Assembly (NCBI GenBank): GCA_023079485.1
Contig: CM041084.1
Location: 12,708,609-12,772,608, forward strand
Direction: 5' to 3'
Source: Archilochus colubris
Taxonomy: Eukaryota > Chordata > Aves > Apodiformes > Trochilidae
DNA: 64,000 nt
The position numbers and the translations under genes are program-made. Position 1 is the first letter of the stretch. Each line of letters opens with the position of its first letter. This document shows, in pieces, positions 1 to 12,607 of the stretch. Below the pieces are notes generated by a model. The model did no database searches, was not told the DNA's origin, and saw only the letters and a program-made list of their open reading frames with translations.

Positions 1-2639
1 TAAAAATGAGGGATTGTTTCAATCTTTGTGCAGTCTTGCGTGCAATTTTGTTTTTTCTCTGCATTTGCTTTTGCATTAAAATGGTTGTTTCCACCTCATT
101 CACTCTCACATCTGAAATAAGTTCTTCTATGACAGTGAGGAAAACTGGCTATCGTGTTTCTCTGGTGAAACTGCTAAGTCTCCATGGAAGACAGCTGTTC
201 TTAGAACAATTTTTACTCCTAGATCAGCACCTCTCAAGTTCTGATGACATTTCTGCAGGCTATGTAATATTTTTACTTTATTTTGCTGACTGAGTATGGG
301 AGCCCAGCTGTGAACATGTGAGAGAAAACAATGCTATTGTGTTTCCACTTCCTCTTCATCAACAAACAAGGGCTGTGTCAGCCCCCACTGGTATGATGCT
401 GTCTGGGAAGGAAATCAGTTTTTCAGCATCAAGGTTTCCTAAAGTGATTATGCAAAGCTTGGCTAAGACTACTCAGGAAAGGGGGGGGAAAAAAAGTATC
501 ACTGTGTAGAAGTAGCAGATGATTATCATTAATTGAATGCATGTATTTGGCAACAAGGAAAGATAGTACATAATGTGCTATAACATACCAGATGGCTTCC
601 CAGAGAGACTCTTCTGTACATACTAATATGTTGGGAACAACACTAGACTAAGCAAACACAGACATTTTCTTGAAACTTAATGAAAGCTAAATAACCCTAT
701 ATTAAATTTCTCATCTATCAGAACTTGTCTTAAAATTTACTAAGTCCTAAAATACTTTATCAGCACCTGTGAAATAAAGGTGTCCTATATCTAGTAGGCA
801 GAGCATTTAGGCTACCTGCAAGAGTGATGGTGAGAAGGGGTTGGAAACCATCCTGGGAAAGGATGGCCACACTGGTGAGTGTTGGTGAAATGTGGCCAAT
901 TCATGAAGAAAGTCACTTAAGCAGCAGGTTTATTAGACATACTGATTTTTTTTCCCTAACTTGGACCTATCTTGGCAGAAGGGTAACCAGGTTTAGTTTT
1001 CTTCAATAGAAAATTTATTCCTTTGGGAAGTATAAAATGGGTCGCAGGGTGACAAGGTAGGTTACGTGCAGACTTGAGTGCTAGAGGAGATGACAAAGAC
1101 CTGTGAATTTCTCCTTGGCCTGCAGAGCAGTATGCTCAAGTCAGTAAATTTATTAACCATGGAGAAGGCTTCTGGTTTTTTCTCTCTGGCCTGTAAAGAT
1201 GATCTTGGCTTACAGTTTAAGACCATTGTCCTGAAGCTAACTCATCAAGTTAGCCACAAGAGATGAAAAAAGAGTCAGATTAATGAGTCTCAGAGAGGCA
1301 GCACTCTAATAATGGAGGACAGTGGAAAAACCTGAAGATGCCCTTGTGAGAGTTAATAGACTCTCTTAGGGGAACTTGAACCTGCTAGAGGAACACCGTT
1401 CAGAAGAGACCTGATTTGGTACAACCCTACTTTGATAAAGTCAAAGTCAGAACAGGTCTGACTCTTTAACATTTTGCCTCTCACCTATAAAGTGTAAAAT
1501 ATTTTGTCTCCTAATTACTTTAATTGTCAGAGGACACGCAGCTTTATTGTTACATAAGAAGGATTTTGGAAATGTAGGATTACCCCCTCTCAATCCAAGA
1601 TCAATAGACTTGTAAAAGTATAGGATGAATTCTTCATAGGGTCAGTTGGAAACCAGTGAATTTAAAGAATTCATGAAAATCACAGAGAGGAGTTCTAGGG
1701 TCTGTCATGTAGGATCAGGTTTGAGATAGTAGAAATTTGTATACTGCACCATTTTTGCATCTAATCTACTTACTCTCCTTTCTCTTGTGCAATCAGAAAT
1801 AAAAACTAGGAAAATCTGAATCTATACACATAAAAATAAACCCCCAACATTTAGTTCCAACATAAGCTGTGTAAAAAAGTTCCCTTTATTTTTGCTTTGG
1901 CTGAAATTGTCTTCTACACTACATGGAAATGACTGAAATGCTTTTGGTGTATTTCTTCACCAAATCAGTGCCTGCAGAATATAAATGCAGTGCTTGAAAC
2001 ACTCTGTTTCTAATTCAGTCCTGTATATTTGATCCTAAATCACAGGTTTGTGGCATTTACCACAAGTGTTTGCTCTGCTCTGACAATGCATAAATTGTAT
2101 CGGGAGTTAGGAGGCTTAAAGAGAAATATGGGAAATTTCCTAGGTAAGAGTCTCTAAGTGACATAAAAAGTCTTCATCTTGCTTGCCTGTAGCATAGGTT
2201 TTGCCAGGTTGGGGTAACACTTGTACTGTGCAAATGCAAATGGTTTCCAAGAGATGCTCAGTCACAAAAACTTCTTTAAGGGTTACCCAGTGTATGCAGG
2301 AGCAATCCTGCCTCACAGAAATTGATTTGCCTTGGCACAGAAAGATCTTAAGTCAGCTGATCTCTGCTACAGGTTCCTGTTGGGCCAGAAGTCCCTTAGA
2401 AGGCTTTCATAAAAGTAACATTTTCTGAGGAAAGCAATCCTTTTTAGTCAGTATATCACCTTAATTCAGATTCTGGGATAATGGTGACAAACAGCAGCAT
2501 ATTTGATGCATATTTAGTTTGTGTGAAATGGAGATGAATACATTAGCCAATGCAACAAAAAAATTTTAAAAATGGCAAAATCTTTTTTGTATTTGGTAAT
2601 TCAGTTACTGGTCAGAATATCATGTTCTATTTAGTAATT
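1..2639. other. AT-rich DNA with no recognised feature
   Basis: Both strands hold only short, unlinked open frames with no family resemblance. Apart from short homopolymer runs (for example G8 followed by A near 481), no repeat family, RNA gene or splice-bounded coding block was recognised. Confidence 0.6.
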
Positions 2640-2659
2640 TATAAAAATAACATGTTTAT

Positions 2660-2985
2660 TTTTGAACCGATTCACAGTAAATAAGGAGTCGTGTCCGAAA
2701 CTATTACAAACCCAAATACAGCATTACAAATAATAAGGAAAATGTTTACGCTTCTTATCATAAAGATCTCGTAATACTTTCCCCCTCACATAAAGCCTAC
2801 GGTAACTGAACACAGGAACGATACATTTAGAAACTCTACATTGCAAAAACCACTAGATGGCACTGAACACCTGCCAATAGAACCATCTGTGCCACATGCA
2901 TGCGTCTGGTCCTGTTTCGTGTCCTCTGGAGGAAGGACTGAAGGTGTTTGCGACGTCGTCATGAAAGTCTTCTGCCGTTCTGCTC
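2660..2985. promoter_or_regulatory. CpG-enriched segment around a CTCF-like site
   Basis: About 13 CpG dinucleotides fall between roughly 2668 and 2980, including a tight group of three near 2950 (GCGACGTCG), while the flanking kilobases have very few. The segment also holds a strong match to the CTCF core at 2850-2865. In vertebrates, CpGs survive mainly where the germline is unmethylated, which often marks bound regulatory sites. That makes a distal regulatory or insulator element plausible, but this is an inference from base content. A 67-codon minus-strand open frame (2786-2989) overlaps it and is not thought to be coding. Confidence 0.4.
2850..2865 (+). promoter_or_regulatory. Candidate CTCF binding site
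   Basis: The bases CCACTAGATGGCACTG fit the core of the vertebrate CTCF consensus (CCASYAGRKGGCRS) at every position. CTCF is the zinc-finger protein that anchors chromatin loops and insulators. The motif reads 5'->3' on the plus strand, which would set its loop direction. A chance match in 64 kb is possible, but the surrounding CpG enrichment supports a real site. Occupancy cannot be judged from sequence. Confidence 0.5.
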
Positions 2986-3010
2986 TCATTTACCTTTTTT
3001 CCTCTTTCCA

Positions 3011-4371
3011 CCTTGACTGATTCAGATTAATGAAGTTCAGCAATTTTGAACTGATCAAACTTCAAGAAGCACTTTGTAAGAATGGATTATTGTATAAATG
3101 TAGTAGTATGTGATACACAGCAAGGATAAAGCTCCAAGCTAAATATAAACTAGGGGGGAAATTACTATGACTAGAAGGCACTTACTGGAAATAGTAACTT
3201 CTTCTGCCCTGGTGAATAAAGGAGAAATAATTTTCATGACAAAAACAACTATTATTCCCTCCAAGTTTTTGTTTGCTGAACCTTTTGATACAGGTTAGTA
3301 TGAAGAGTCCTCAAGAACAGCTCTGGCTTTGACTCTCAAAGAAATGTCCAATAACTTTGGAGAATAATTTGGAGGGGAAAATGCATATGATAACAGACAA
3401 TGGGTTAGTTTCTCTGAAGGTCAATAGACGAGATACTAAGAAGACAGCACTGGCAAGTGGTGTATGTCAGCTGTATGAGAACATTCCCATGGCGGATCCA
3501 CAGTTCCTTCCTTATGACCCAGTACAAGGTGCCAAGCACAGAAGCAGCTCCACATAAATTGAGCAGAATGGTTTCACAAGCTTGGCAAAAAAAATGTACT
3601 ACACTAACTATACATACATGACACATATACATAAGTGTGTCATAGTCTGGTATTTAAGTATACTCAGAGAAACAGGAAAAGAAGCAAGTAGGCCTCTACC
3701 TGCAGCTGTACTTGCTTTTGACATCAAGCAAAGTAGCTATGGAAAATTCAAAACAATAGTATTAGGCCTACTTTTGCTACCAGAAGAAATATGAACTCAT
3801 TTAAATTCTGAAATACGTATATGCTGCTGTTCTTCTGAAGAAATCTGATTCAGATCATAAAGATCAGGTCTTCCTATCATAAGAATCCAATCAGAGTGCT
3901 GATTATTGCACTGGGAATTAAGATGTATTTTACTGAGCATGTATAATGGCAATATAATGACAATTCCATCTTCCTATGTCCCCAGTAGAAAAGAGGCATA
4001 TTAAATCTGGCTGGTTTTATATACATTTCCCCCCGCCTCTCCCCCAGGAGATGTAGTTGAGTGTTCAATTAGTCTAGTTGACTGAAAGTGCATCCCCTCT
4101 GATTTTCGTCCCTGGGAGTTGTTTGGAGAAAGCTCAGAGGAACAAGCACATGACTGTTAGAGCAATTTGCCAAGTGGCTGGTGTTTAGCAGCTTCCTCTA
4201 AACTGGTTACAATCAGCAGCTTCAAATCCCATAAGCATCTTGTGGATTAGCAGCAGAAAGCAAACAACTGCAATCAAGTAGAAATTTCAATAATTCTGTG
4301 CACAAAGACTTTTCAAAATTTGTTTTCCTATTTACTGAAACTAGTAGATAGAAATGGGAGTTGGTTTGCCC
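3011..4371. other. AT-rich DNA with no recognised feature
   Basis: Only short opposed open frames are present, with no repeat family or coding exon that could be recognised. Confidence 0.55.
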
Positions 4372-4425
4372 TGGGTTTTGTTTTTTGTTTTTTGGGGTTT
4401 TTTTGTTTGTTTGTTTGTTTGTTTC
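4372..4425 (+). repeat. T/G-rich low-complexity tract, (TTTG)n
   Basis: Runs of T broken by G end in five or six clean TTTG units. It is one of about eleven similar T/G or A/C tracts in the window. Confidence 0.9.
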
Positions 4426-4573
4426 AGATTTGTGTGGTACTTCTGTTAACTTTGTAACTTTTTAAAGGACTGATACCAAATTGCTTCAAAGAGGTTGCAT
4501 TTATTGCTGCAAGCGCTTCACTGTTCAGCTTGATCTCCGTTTTTACATTGGTGGCAGGAATAGCTCAGAGACA

Positions 4574-4726
4574 GGAAGTTCAAGATTTTGTCCCTCTCTC
4601 CCCATCAACAGATCTATGCTCCAGCCTCTCAAATGTTTTTTTCTTGTATTGCTGATTACTCTAAACATCTTTCTTCTCTATAAAAAAGTTGTTATTATAG
4701 AGAGAGACAAAATCTTGAATTCTTCC
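4574..4726. repeat. Imperfect inverted repeat around 99 bp, MITE-like
   Basis: The arm at 4574-4599 is the reverse complement of the arm at 4699-4726. The inner 21 bases (4579-4599 against 4699-4719) match at 20 of 21 positions; the outer part continues GGAAG with a 2-base indel. About 99 bp lie between the arms. The geometry resembles a small non-autonomous DNA transposon or an inverted duplication. No clear target-site duplication was found at the outer ends, and no transposon family was recognised. Confidence 0.6.
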
Positions 4727-5459
4727 ACTGGTATTAAACACTGAAATGTGTAGAGAGGGCCAGGACAGTGTTATGGTGAGAAGTAGAAAATGGGATGCAT
4801 TGAAAACAGAATAAAACTAAAGTACAGACAAAAAATTGCCAACTACGTTTCGACTGAAACACACAAGTGAGGAAATAAACCTTCTCTGAGATATGTGTAT
4901 TTGAAATAGGAACCTTATTTACTGACACAAAAGCTTAGCAGCATTCAAACCTTGTGCAACTGCAGCAGGAACAACTGCACATTTTTGCTTTGGCACTTTA
5001 ATAACTCTGTGCCTTTGGCACAACAGTAGAGTTTTAAAAGAAGTGTGTTGCATTTTCAGCATTAAGTAAAGGCTGAAATCCATTTTCTGTTTACCTTGAC
5101 CTTCATTTGGCTATATTTAGCTATAGAAAAATTTCAACCTCCTTCCAAACTAGCTTCTTAAAAAGATCTGTATTGCTATTTTGAGACTCTTGGGTGGATG
5201 GGATGTCTATTTTTCCTCCCCATTAATCTATTAACGAAACACTTGGGCACACTCACTCAATGTTGTCTTGAGACATTTGGGAACTCACAGGCAGCTGGTC
5301 GTTGGCTGGATCAATATCAAAGGCAAATCTGGAGCAAGACAGATTTTGGAGGGCTGAAGGAGGCTGTAGTAAAAAAAAAAGAGCCAAACCTAGAGAAATG
5401 AGCCTGCAGAACTGCAGATCTCTCAAGTAGTCATGTTGAACCACTTGAGCACATTTTTT
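4727..5459. other. AT-rich DNA with no recognised feature
   Basis: No repeat, exon or RNA gene was recognised. A short imperfect palindrome near 5422-5449 (CTCAAGT and ACTTGAG) is too short to interpret. Confidence 0.5.
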
Positions 5460-5990
5460 TTCCTAACTCTACATACTTTAATTTTTTGCCTTTCAACAGG
5501 ACAGTGTAACCAAATTAAATAGAAATTACCATACTTATTAAATGGCAATTACGGTTTGTTTGGTGCATTTAATTTCTTTCAAATTAATTTACTATTGCTA
5601 TATTGGTGAACAGCTAAACCATTTGATATGGTTGAATGTGCACATTAATATAATTTAAAGAGCATAATGATTACCCATTTTATTACTTCTGTATTGTAAT
5701 GCTGAATTAATTTATGCCAGTTATGGCTGATTATTATGCTTATTAACATCAGTAAGTACATTTTAACAATCAGTTGAGATCTAACACTAACAGCCTTGTT
5801 AGAGCTAAATTAAATGCTGGAGACTCCCTGCTCACTGTGTTACCTTATCACTGTAGTTTTCTTCCTTCTACCTAGTAACCACAGAAGCTGGATTAACCAC
5901 AGCAATTATATGCCTCATTAGCAAGAAACAATACTAGCTGGCTGCTAGTGGTTGTTGTGCCACAGGTGTGCACAGCTATTACAGCTGTCT
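5460..5990. promoter_or_regulatory. Enhancer-like unique segment rich in TAAT words
   Basis: The stretch is dense in homeodomain-type cores (AATTAATTT near 5583, ATTAATAT near 5645, AATTAATTT near 5704, ATTATTATGC near 5731, GATTAACCAC near 5891). It ends with two E-boxes, CAGGTG at 5963-5968 and CAGCTG at 5982-5987. It lacks the low-complexity tracts and repeats seen elsewhere. Developmental enhancers often look like this, but AT-rich DNA produces TAAT words by chance, so the call rests on density alone. Confidence 0.22.
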
Positions 5991-8900
5991 TGGTGGACAG
6001 AGGGGGATACAACAAAACCTTCTATCTCTGGAGTGGCTAATCTCCAGTAAATAGAAGGTGTTTCATCCTGCTAATGACAAGGCATGAGAGACAATGTTGG
6101 CATGCTTCACAAAGCTTCAGAACAAGGCAATATTAAAAAATATGGTTGGTGCCTCCTGATGGCTAACTTAAGAACGAGGCTATATATGTCCTTTAAGTTT
6201 TTATTTAAACAAACTGCAATGCCTACAGTTAATGCGAAATATATGGAAGCTGTATTTTCAATGTAAATTATTTTTGCCTCTATTAAATACCTTCATGTGA
6301 ATAAGTATTGCCACTAGGCCAGATCAATTTGTTATTAAATGCAAGTTGTTTTTTACTACAAAAATCAAGGGTCATATTAGAATTTTTAAAATATGCTGGA
6401 GCTTGCAAAAGTTTTCTCTGTTCCACGAAAAGGCAGACATGTTTTGTCACCCCTGCTCCAACTCCTTGTTTCCTTCATTTTCCTCACTAAGTTTTTTATG
6501 TAAAATAAAAATAAACTCTGGGATTATCCATAGCAAGAAACAATACAGATGAATCATTCTGCTGTAAGAGCCTTTCCTGAAGGTGCCAGGATGGCAGATG
6601 ATGCAAAGACAATACCACAGCAAAGAAGACTGAGGTAATCCTGCAGGTTCCTAACACCTTAGTGAAGCCAAATCAGTAACCTGCTACCTGCCCAGGATTC
6701 TGCCTTAAACAGCTTCTTTGAAACTGGAGAAAAAGTTCAGTGTCTGCAAAATGATACTGGCTTGTTTTCTAGTCCATATACTAAATAAACTTCGGTGAGT
6801 GGAACTGCTGAATAAGGATATAGCACTTGGGGGAACTCTTGTCATTTATTTTTAAAAGAGAGCATTTTATATATATTATGTTTCATAAAGCCTGACTGAG
6901 AGGGGTTTCATTAGGTGGTGATTGCATGTCTCAGTGGTGTACTGTAAAGCATGGAAGGACACCAGATCTAGTGGTCCCTTTATCTGTACCTGTCTTTCCA
7001 TGTCTGTGTGTCTTTAAACAGGCATACAGACATTTCATCGGCATGATATTCTGGTAAGAGAAGATGGCACCAGGAGCAGGAATGGGTGAAGGTGCACAGA
7101 GCAATGGAAAGAAAAGCAAATAGTAACCACAGTTTGATTTCATCTCAATCTCATTTTGAAATGGTGAATGCAGGCCCTTCCTGACCCTGGCTGAGTTAAA
7201 TAAGCCTCTAAATGCACATATTTTTTTTTGTCAGTTAAAGAGAAGAAGCTGCATTTCTTTATGACAAAGAGTCAACACTTGGGCAATTTACTAAGGACAG
7301 GAGTAGTTTCTTTGGTTGTATCCCCCCTTCCTGGCCTCCCTGTCTAGGATCCCACAGACAGAGCACACCCTTGGGATGACTGCAGAATGCATCTGGATAC
7401 TCTTTTCCACTTCATCCTGAAATCCAATAACTCCATGCACCAGTGTATTGCCAGAAGAATAAGAAAAAATGCACAAAAAGCAGCTGCTGGAAAACAGTCA
7501 CCAGCTCAAGACTAGAGCAGAGAAAGGGAGAGTCTAATCTCAGATCACTCTAGTCCCAAATAAAGAATTGGTTTATGAACTACAGTCAAACCCCTAATTA
7601 ATTTTGGCCACAGAATAATTGTGTTTGACAATGAGAGCAGCATATGCCAAAATTAATCATGATTCTGGACTGTGTAAAAGAGAATGACCTAGAAAGTCCA
7701 AAGAGAGCAAGGATATCAATTTATTCCTGTACTTAATGTGGAGACAATTCCTGTGTGGGTTAAGACACCCTCAGAATGAGGGTCCACAGACAATGAACCT
7801 TGCAAGGAGGACAATGTGGAAACAATGTTGTACCTGAGCTGTCGGGCAGAAATACTTCAAAGGCTGGAAACATAAAAGACAGTAGCATAAAAGTTAAATC
7901 CTTACAAATAAAAATCTAGAATAGAATAATCAGGCCATCAAAAAAAAAAAAATCATACTTATTAAATAGAGAAGTTAATTTTGACTAATTCTTTGACCCA
8001 GAAGTAGAGAATTGGATAATGAGGGGAGCAACTGAGCAAAAGAGGAGAATATGTTTATGGAAAATACATTGACACCGTGTTTTCATGACAGGATGTGGAG
8101 TTGGTTTTATTTAAAGTGATAAAGATGATCAAGAGGAAAAAATCCTGTTTTCTGAATTTTCTTAGTAAGAAGTCATGGAAGATTTGAGACTCAAAGTTTG
8201 GATGTGCCACCGTCTGCCACTATAAGCACAGAGGAACCGTTTCACACCAGGTGCAGCTTCCAGACTCAGACCTGTCAAAGCTGGCAGGTCCAGAGGCAGT
8301 AATTTTTTATGTGTCTCATTTTTGACCTATCATACACACTCAGTAGATCTGCACATACGTGACAAGACTGCAGTATCACAGACAAGTCTGGACTGTGCAA
8401 AGCACAACAGCCTTCCCCTTGGTCTGCAGCAGACCGTGCTTTACAGACACCGTGGTCATTTGTCTGGGATTTTTGAACACCTGGTAGCCCGGGCTGCTAG
8501 CCATCCTGAAATCTAGCAGTCTACCAGCAGGATCCAGAAAGCTGGCAAGCATGAAACATTTTTTTTTCTTCTGTAAGTGAGAGCTTTTTCTCACAATTCT
8601 TTTAAAATACAGCACTCATTGCTGGCTTCTGAACATCTGCTGTCAGCTGGAGCAGAGGGCACACCAGACTGCTATTACTGGGCATACAATTGAAGTTTAT
8701 AATTCACTTTTGGAGAAAGTGTGCTGGAGGATGCTGTTTGGTAGCCTCCTGGCTTGTGTGTTTACATGCATCATATTAAAAGTTGTCTTATCCTCCATTA
8801 TTTGTCCAGGATTCCAAATATGACTTGGACCTGTCCTGGACCAAGTGTGATTAAATTCTGCAGTGCCCTTCTTTGACAAGCTGCCCAGATTTCAATTTTA

Positions 8901-9591
8901 GCTGGCTAAATCCTACTGAATATTATGTGTATTCGAATTGTTCCCACGAATTCCAAACAATTCCAGTTGTTACATGAAATCCAGATGTTTCAATGAAGCA
9001 AAAAATTTTGGTTTTACTTGTTCCTTTTTGTTGTGTAGCCTGTTTCCTTAATATGTCATAGAGAGATAGACCCCAATGTGTCACATCATCATATTGATCC
9101 TGGTACCAGTCCATTGAAGACAGGCTGGTTTACCCAATTTTTGTGCCATTCTTCTCCTCTCACCCCTTACTTTCTGTTAGGTTTCAGCTGAGAGGAGGTT
9201 CTCAGGATGCTATGCATAATAGAAATGCATAAAAAAGATTGACACTCCTCGGAACTGTGTTCAAAGAGCCTAAATTCCATGAAATCATGTCCAGTAACTT
9301 CCAATTTTTGTTTCGAAGTTATATTTCTCTTTATTTAGACTCAGAAGCAGAGAGTGAAATGTCCGTCATCTGCTGATAGGTTTGTGGCAAGGCATAGTGT
9401 GGAAACAAGTTTCCTACTTTGAGTCTTATTTCCCATGCAGTGTTATTTGTGGCCCAACTTTAATCCAAGGATGTTAATCTTTCCACACGAAAATCATGTG
9501 ATTTTCTTCAGTCCTGTGTGGGGTTGCAGGGTAGTGTTTAATAAGGTCTCTGTTCCATCCTGCAGGCTTGCTTCATCTCCAATGTCAACTC
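5991..9591. other. AT-rich DNA with no recognised feature apart from a short inverted repeat
   Basis: No coding block, RNA gene or transposon was recognised. The only structure noted is a perfect 12-bp inverted repeat at 7597-7608 and 7646-7657, listed separately. Confidence 0.5.
7597..7657. repeat. Perfect 12-bp inverted repeat with a 37-bp spacer
   Basis: ATTAATTTTGGC at 7597-7608 is exactly complementary to GCCAAAATTAAT at 7646-7657. It could be two opposed protein-binding sites or a chance palindrome. Confidence 0.6.
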
Positions 9592-9612
9592 AAAAAAAAA
9601 AAAAAAAAAAAA
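9592..9612 (+). repeat. Poly(A) run of 21
   Basis: Twenty-one consecutive A followed by five G. No retroposed gene or SINE body was recognised upstream, so it is not called a tail. Confidence 0.9.
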
Positions 9613-9999
9613 GGGGGAACGAGGGTGTCTTTGAGCAGAGCCTGACTGTTTAACGCTGCACACTCCTCAGGCTGTCCAATGCACACTGCAGGCCTTCCTG
9701 CAAGCTGCCTGACTGACAACTTCCTGCAATCTTTGGAGACAGCCAGGGAAAAAGATCATGTTCAGAGTTTCATCTAGTGTGTCAGAAATAAAAGCACTCC
9801 TTGAAATCTCTTTGGGGATGGGGGAGTGGGAGAACAAACTAGTTTGCAAACAGCTGAAACTGCATCTCTTCCTTTTTCTCTCACTTCATGTAGCACCCTT
9901 ATATTTCAATGCTAAGTGCCTTTTAAATTGCTCCTGGGGTGGCTTTATTTACATATTATAATGTGAAGTAATGAAGGGAAAGGGATGTTATGCAAAGCA

Positions 10000-10260
10000 A
10001 TTGCCTCTCGTCCCCCTCTCCTGAGTGCAAGGGCCAAGCACATTTCCTGCCATCTGTTTAACTCCATCTCCTGATGCTCATAATGAACCTGGCAGTGCTG
10101 GGCAGATGGAGATAACTGGCAGGCATAGCTGTTTACTTGTAGCAGCAGCCCTAATTTGTTATACTTGCCAGGCAAGTCCCCAGTGGTCAGATATTTCATA
10201 GTGATGGAGGGTTATTAAAAGAGCTCAGGTGAAGAAAGCTCTTCCCAGCATATGGGGCTG
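10000..10260. promoter_or_regulatory. Enhancer-like unique segment with E-boxes and a GATA word
   Basis: This stretch is less AT-rich than its surroundings and repeat-free. Visible words are an octamer/CEBP-like TTATGCAAAG near 9989, CATCTG at 10051-10056, CAGATG at 10103-10108 and GATAA at 10111-10115. An E-box just upstream of GATA recalls TAL1-GATA composite sites, though the spacing here is only suggestive. Two opposed open frames (9945-10199 and 10196-10417, minus strand) cross it without sign of coding. Confidence 0.22.
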
Positions 10261-11675
10261 AGCTGTAGGCTAAGTTTTGCTCCTGTGCCAGAACAGCAGC
10301 AGAGCTTGACACTGCTATTTGCTGAATTGGGGCCAGGCTCACTGACCTTGTCTGGTGGCAATTCTCACTTGGTCCCACACTGACCTGGGTTTCATTAGCT
10401 GTACCACCATCTGCCACACATCATATTATCTCAACTTAAGACCTCACTAAGGAACAAAAAGAGAAATGTGATTAGGTTTTGTGTGTTGGTTACAAGGCCA
10501 TTTGCCTTGTAAAAGGCACACAGACAGCTACTAAAAAGCCTTTATTAGAAAATTAAAGGGTAACTGAATAATATCTGAATGTCATGAGAACACTGTAGGG
10601 GGTTGCTGCTTTGCTTATCTTTCTATTTCATTCATGTCTTTTTTTATTATTTTTTTCCATCCTTAGTTATGAAGTTAGACATGAGAAACTAAGAGAAATA
10701 TTTACTGTCACATAAGTTGGTCCATTACTAAAAATTTTAAAAGCAGAAAGACAGAAAAGATTAAAGAACTGTAAACCTTGGAGTCATCTAATACATGGGT
10801 CTTGAACAGTTCCTTTTTGGTTACAGAATTACTTTCACCTTTTTCAAATTTGTCATTTATATTACATCTGGAGCAACCTTTTGACAGTCTCATCAAATCT
10901 GGACCATAGTTCAAATAAAAAGAAGACAGAAAGATGTTACAGAAATAATTCCTGTTTCCAAGAAATGTCTGACTAATCTCAAGCAAATTGATAATTTTAA
11001 AATCATATTTCAAAATATTATGTACAAGATGCACATATTGTTTAGACATGAAGGGCAAGTGTTTATAGCGATGCCTCAAGATTTTTCTTGTTTAAAGTCT
11101 GTATTTAAGTGTGTGGACTATATAGATGCACATTTACTCATCCTGCCAACTCATTTGGCATTCTCTATATTGAACTATGGCCTCTGCACATAAATCCTCC
11201 TTGCTGTTCTGCTGTTATCAGCTTTTGCAGCTTGCTTGAAACAGGGAATGTGATGGAAAAATGTTGCAGAATTTTGTTTAAAAAGCTTTAATATTTCAAG
11301 AAATACATTCTTCTAAAAATACTAGTTTGTCCATCAGTCATGTGGTCATCACCAGTCCAACTCAGTATCCAGAAAATGCAGTAGGCTATATCAGTAGTGG
11401 TTTGGAGAAACTAATCTGCAACAAACTGTAAATAAGAAATAATGACAAATAATAATAAATGATTAAGCATGAGCTTTAAAGAATCTTTTTATATGATGGT
11501 GAAGAGACAGAACTAATCATAGCTTTACTATGAATTATTGCCTAAAATGTAGCTCTTTCCTTTTTTTCTTCTTTGAGGTTGTCATCTGTTTCCTTCAATG
11601 TCAGATTCCACCTGTAATGCCAGTATATTCAAGGATATTCACTCAGGCAGAACTTGGTTAGGTTTTGGAGGCTTA
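10261..11675. other. AT-rich DNA; a 123-codon minus-strand open frame but no recognised gene
   Basis: The longest open frame (10708-11079, minus strand) has an unremarkable lysine-, leucine- and phenylalanine-rich composition expected of AT-rich DNA, no recognised domain and no clear splice context. It is not called as a gene. Confidence 0.5.
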
Positions 11676-11790
11676 TTTTAGTTTTGTTATTGTTGTTGCT
11701 GTGGGTTTTTTTTGTTGTTTTTTGTTTGGTTTTGTTTATGGTTTTGTTGTTTTGCATTATTTGGGTTTGTATGTTTGTTTTGGTTTTGTG
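11676..11790 (+). repeat. T/G-rich low-complexity tract
   Basis: About 115 bp of T runs broken by single or double G, with almost no A or C. The plus-strand open frame here (11665-11910, rich in F, G, V and L) is a product of this composition. Confidence 0.85.
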
Positions 11791-12366
11791 GATTTTCTTG
11801 GGGGATGTCTGATTTGCTTTGCTTTTAGGAATGATGATTTAATCTTGGACAGAATAGAGCAGAGTGTGTTTAATTATAATTGGAGCCAAAAAAGGTGCCC
11901 ACCCAGGTAACAAATCTGATTTATTTATCTTTTTATAGAAAGCAAGTCTCCATATTTTATGGCTGTTCTAAGACATTAAAGAAATCATCAGACCTAAAGC
12001 TGACTACTCATCTAATCTGATGTGTTCAAGCATGATACGATTGAAGTGCAGGTATCAGAGACTGATTCTATTGACAGCTTTTTATTTTAAGTATTTGAAA
12101 ATTATAGTGGCTTATTTAACATTAATAAGGGATTCCTGTTTCTTACCTTGATACTTTACCCCCAATATATCACCTTTAAAACACATGCTAAAATCTTTGC
12201 TAGGACTACAAATGCCCATAATTCCTAGTAAATACAAGAATCACCTTCCCTTAGATTTCACTGTCTGTCTATTTCAATCTGTGCATGAACTTTCTGCTCT
12301 CAGTTTATATTAATATCCTAGGTTCTGGAAAGTAATTCAGACAAAAGGAGATATGTAACCTTTTCC

Positions 12367-12480
12367 TTGTTTTTGGGGGGGTTTTTTGGTTTTGTTTTGG
12401 GTTTTTTTGTGGGTTTTGTTGTTGTTGTTGTTTGTGGGTTTTGGTTGGTTGGTTTGTTTTGTTTGGTTGGTTGGTTTTTG
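12367..12480 (+). repeat. T/G-rich low-complexity tract (GGTT/GTTTT)
   Basis: About 114 bp almost entirely T and G, including a G8 run and short GTT and GGTT arrays. The opposite strand reads as Q-, K-, P- and T-rich open frames, which are composition artefacts. Confidence 0.9.
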
Positions 12481-12607
12481 ACAGAGGGTTTTCCATTTGT
12501 AGGAATTACCTTTTTAATGTAATTAATTGCAGCTTTTGACCAGAAATAAAAACTTACATTGTAGGACACTAATATAATTCTTTTGTATTAACATTTTTTT
12601 AAGGGAA

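Noticed and set aside
9592..9612. Poly(A) run as the tail of a processed pseudogene
   Set aside because: The upstream sequence shows no recognisable gene body and no flanking target-site duplication was found.
10708..11079. 123-codon minus-strand open frame
   Set aside because: Composition is that of random AT-rich DNA, with no domain and no supporting splice or promoter signal.
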